64,000 nucleotides of DNA, from positions 1,426,001 through 1,490,000 of the forward strand of contig NZ_AP018439.1 of NCBI RefSeq assembly GCF_009937955.1, in the 5' to 3' direction. Below the pieces are notes generated by a model. The model was not told the origin of the DNA and searched no databases. It worked only from the letters and a program-made list of their open reading frames with translations. Position numbers and translations under genes: made by a program. Positions 61,753 through 64,000 of this stretch are shown here, in pieces. This DNA comes from Undibacterium sp. KW1 (GTDB taxonomy: Bacteria > Pseudomonadota > Gammaproteobacteria > Burkholderiales > Burkholderiaceae_D). Every line of letters begins with the position of its first letter. Within the stretch, counting starts at the first letter, position 1.

Positions 61753-63006
61753 TCAAAATGCCCAGGTAGCAGAAACATAGGCCGTTTTGCTATCTGGCAG
61801 TTGCGCCAGTATTGCCTTGCTGGGGCCGCCATACATACGCAAGCCGCCATTAATGCTAATGCGGTCACCCTGCCAGCCTAATGCAGCGGTGATTGTGCGG
61901 CCATTGTCTTCTGGCGTCCAGAGTATATCCAGCGAGGGTTGCCAGTCATTCTTTTGCCAGCTCCAGCGTGCAAACACATTCTTGCGACGAATATTGCCAG
62001 AGGCCGACAACGCCTGGTTTTGCCAGGCCAGGTTATAGCCAATTATTTGCTGCATTTGCGGCAAATAATTGACGCTGCCCTGCAAAGTCAGGTTGCGCCT
62101 GTTCCAGTCTTGCCATTCGCGGCCTGACAAGGCGGTGCCATCCCACCAGGCTTCGAGGAAAAAACTATGCTGTGACTCCGTTGTGTAGTTTGCCCCCAGC
62201 ATGGCTTGCACGACATTGTTTTGCGTATTGTTTTGCCAGGGGCTGGTACGCTGCAGCAAGCTAGTATCGGTATTCATGCGCAAGCCCGTATTTTTTTGCA
62301 TGAAGCGCAAGGAGCCATGTATCTCCATTTCATCTGTCGCCACCCACGAAGTAGCAGCACCAAGACTGCCACCACTCTTTTGACCATAGCGGCCAAAGCC
62401 ATGCAGATCGACGCCGCCAGCACGGTGATAAACCCGTGCCGCCAGCGCCTGTTCATCTGCTATATCCGTCGTTGCAGCATGGCCGGGATTGACCCACACC
62501 AAAGTTGCTGAGGTATTCGCTGTGAAATAATCAAGACTGGCCAAAGGCTTGCCGATGACAGTAGTGCTGATCAGTGAGCGGCGCTTTTCCTGCGCTACCA
62601 CATCATTCGGGCGAAAGCCATATCCAACATCCCATGCAATGGTTTTTTTGCCAGCACTGAACTGCCATGCGCCATCACCAAGGCTGCCATACAGTTCATT
62701 GAGCCAGGCTGTGGCCTGGGTACGTCCGCCATCATTCATCTGCCCCTGCACGGTGGCAACAGCATTAATGCCTTTGCCACTGGCGCGCAATTCAGTTTCC
62801 ACCACGCCCAGTTGGGTATTCTTGCTGGATAAGCCAGGGGCGAGTTGATTGGCTATCGCCAATGGACTGGTGCCATTGCTGTTGTAACTATTAACCAGTC
62901 CACGCATCTGGCCACTGAAGTCTGCATCTTCAGCCAAGGCAAAAGCAGGCGTGCAGAGCAGGGCAGCTAGCAAAGTAGCTAAGGCTGGGGTTTTCAAATC
63001 AGGCAT
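61753..63006 (-). CDS. Predicted outer-membrane beta-barrel protein
   Basis: This 417-aa protein has a signal peptide (MPDLKTPALATLLAAL..., cleaved near ALAED). Alternating amphipathic strands run throughout, and the C-terminal phenylalanine is typical of barrel proteins (YVSATWAF). The start at ATG 63006 follows TGGAGTG and sits just 2 bp after the LolA-like gene stop. Genes for an FtsX-type permease, a LolA-like protein and this barrel protein lie in one direction, suggesting an envelope lipid or lipoprotein export system. Ligand and role are unknown. Confidence 0.85.
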   Translation of the reverse strand: MPDLKTPALATLLAALLCTPAFALAEDADFSGQMRGLVNSYNSNGTSPLAIANQLAPGLSSKNTQLGVVETELRASGKGINAVATVQGQMNDGGRTQATAWLNELYGSLGDGAWQFSAGKKTIAWDVGYGFRPNDVVAQEKRRSLISTTVIGKPLASLDYFTANTSATLVWVNPGHAATTDIADEQALAARVYHRAGGVDLHGFGRYGQKSGGSLGAATSWVATDEMEIHGSLRFMQKNTGLRMNTDTSLLQRTSPWQNNTQNNVVQAMLGANYTTESQHSFFLEAWWDGTALSGREWQDWNRRNLTLQGSVNYLPQMQQIIGYNLAWQNQALSASGNIRRKNVFARWSWQKNDWQPSLDILWTPEDNGRTITAALGWQGDRISINGGLRMYGGPSKAILAQLPDSKTAYVSATWAF

Positions 63007-63008
63007 AA

Positions 63009-63749
63009 TCACTCCAGGCTGGGATTCTTGGCCAGGAACATGGGATTCAGCCATTGTTCAGGCACAGTTTTTTGCTTGCGGCTGAGATAGCGCACACGTG
63101 TTTCTTTGTGGCTGCTCAATTGATCCAGCAAAATCATTTCAGACACTGCAGTCGGTGCTTGTGGTTTGTCGAGAACAAAGCTGGCCTGCTTGGCTAGTTT
63201 TTCTGATTGCACATACAAATCTGCCTTGATAGGTTCGTGACGGGTCTTGCCCAGCCATAGCTCTATGCGCTGGTAGGCGACGGATTTACGCACGGCATTC
63301 AAACTCAGGTGCACGCAGGCTTTGTCATCGCATTTTTCTTCACCAACGATCTTGCCTGTGTAGTCTTGCGACCAGCTCATCGTGGCGATATCGCCGATAG
63401 AGGCATCCCCCAATAATTTTTGCATGGGCGTGATGCGCAGCGGGCGCTGGCTGCCGGGCAAGAGCATCCAGAAATCATCACCCAGCATCAAGACCTTTTG
63501 ACCTTTCTCTGCCGGGCTTTTCATGAGCACCAGAGATTGATGATTGACCTGTGAAAACACCAGGTAATTTCTTTCTTTTTCCTTGCTGCCATCTTTGGCA
63601 AAAGTGGTGATCTCTGTTTCTACCTGCATGTTCTCGCTACCTACCCTGAACTGATCGGCAGCTTTGAGGATGTCGCCAACCTCATCTGCCCTGGCCAGAC
63701 CTGTTGTTGCTGCGAGCAATAAAGCGATAGTGTGTATGGCTGTTTTCAT
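63009..63749 (-). CDS. LolA-like outer-membrane lipoprotein-sorting family protein
   Basis: This 246-aa periplasmic protein has a signal peptide (cleaved near GLARADE, about residue 21) and a LolA/LolB-like fold. The family segments VETEITTFAKDGSKEKERNYLVFS and LMLGDDFWMLLPGSQRPLRITPMQ are recognisable in short pieces. It is not the classic LolA. This subfamily is usually encoded with FtsX-like ABC permeases, as here. The gene downstream of it encodes a barrel protein. Binding of a lipid or lipoprotein is likely. Confidence 0.88.
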   Translation of the reverse strand: MKTAIHTIALLLAATTGLARADEVGDILKAADQFRVGSENMQVETEITTFAKDGSKEKERNYLVFSQVNHQSLVLMKSPAEKGQKVLMLGDDFWMLLPGSQRPLRITPMQKLLGDASIGDIATMSWSQDYTGKIVGEEKCDDKACVHLSLNAVRKSVAYQRIELWLGKTRHEPIKADLYVQSEKLAKQASFVLDKPQAPTAVSEMILLDQLSSHKETRVRYLSRKQKTVPEQWLNPMFLAKNPSLE

Positions 63750-63764
63750 TTTTATTCTCCAGTC

Positions 63765-64000
63765 TTAATTATGAGCGAGCGCATCGACGATGGGCTGACG
63801 CAGGGTTTTGCGGGCGATGAAGGCTGACGACAGCATGGATAAGGCAATCATCATGAACACGGTGATGGCATACATGGCAGCATCTATCGTGATCAGTAAG
63901 GGGTAACCGCTTGAGCGCCCTGGTGGTGGTGGCATTTCTACCGGAAACACCATGAGCAGCAGCGCAACGGTGATCGCCAGCAAGGCTCCAGCGATGGCAC
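63765..64000 (-). CDS. FtsX-like ABC transporter permease (partial, 5' end outside window)
   Basis: Only the C-terminal 78 codons are in the window, continuing past the right edge. They contain the two last membrane helices (GALLAITVALLLMVFP and YAITVFMMIALSMLSSAFIA) and the conserved end region RKTLRQPIVDALAHN, typical of MacB/LolE-type FtsX-like permeases. It is encoded 15 bp upstream of the LolA-like gene. Confidence 0.85.
   Translation of the reverse strand, partial: AIAGALLAITVALLLMVFPVEMPPPPGRSSGYPLLITIDAAMYAITVFMMIALSMLSSAFIARKTLRQPIVDALAHN

Overview
The window looks like a chromosomal segment of a betaproteobacterium of the order Burkholderiales, most like Oxalobacteraceae (an Undibacterium- or Massilia-type organism). 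This rests on gene content and order: a PP2C/kinase fusion beside nitrate assimilation genes, the small Trp-rich protein, aceE-aceF-lpdA with a lipoylated E3, folD-prlC beside holC, and moderate GC content. No rRNA, tRNA, CRISPR array or prophage was seen.

Layout. 1-4.6 kb (minus): a GGDEF-EAL protein cut by the left edge, a PP2C-phosphatase/Ser-Thr-kinase fusion and a nitrate/nitrite MFS transporter. 4.97-11.1 kb (plus): nirB, nirD, the assimilatory nitrate reductase and a GNAT enzyme. The divergent spacer carries sigma-54-type -24/-12 elements facing both ways. 11.1-12.1 kb: a LysE exporter and a GFA-family protein. 12.5-22.4 kb (plus): a compact five-gene operon encoding a TpsB transporter, a TPR-CHAT caspase-like protein, a repeat-rich TpsA exoprotein, a CHASE2 adenylate cyclase and a FecR-like protein. 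An IS630-family element sits exactly in the stop codon of the last gene, just before the operon terminator. 23.5-30.9 kb: a GAF/MshEN-like protein, an M13 peptidase, a small operon (OsmC, PaiB-like, GNAT, small membrane protein) and a divergent MocR-type regulator. 30.9-35.3 kb (minus): leuA with a leucine-rich leader peptide, lgt, a LysR regulator and a Trp-rich small protein. 35.4-39.3 kb: cytochrome c, a branched-chain amino acid binding protein, a divergent Lrp-type regulator and dadA. 39.4-43.8 kb (minus): folD-prlC-glutaredoxin-holC-hypothetical. 44.2-53.7 kb (plus): a TonB receptor, then aceE-aceF-lpdA. 53.9-64 kb: an M16 peptidase, a methyltransferase, an Hpt-HD-GYP protein, a GNAT, a diguanylate cyclase, a membrane protein, and the end of an FtsX-permease/LolA-like/outer-membrane-protein operon cut by the right edge.

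How the parts work together. The nitrate block imports nitrate and reduces it through nitrite to ammonium, and its sigma-54 elements suggest control by nitrogen limitation. The strongest candidate for an uncharacterised system is the TpsB/CHAT/TpsA/CHASE2-cyclase/FecR operon. It would couple a secreted beta-helix surface protein and a caspase-like periplasmic protein to cAMP output. Other notable signals are the leuA leader peptide, a 38-bp perfect palindrome between nirD and the nitrate reductase gene, a perfect 18-bp inverted repeat upstream of dadA, and a possible small RNA opposite leuA.
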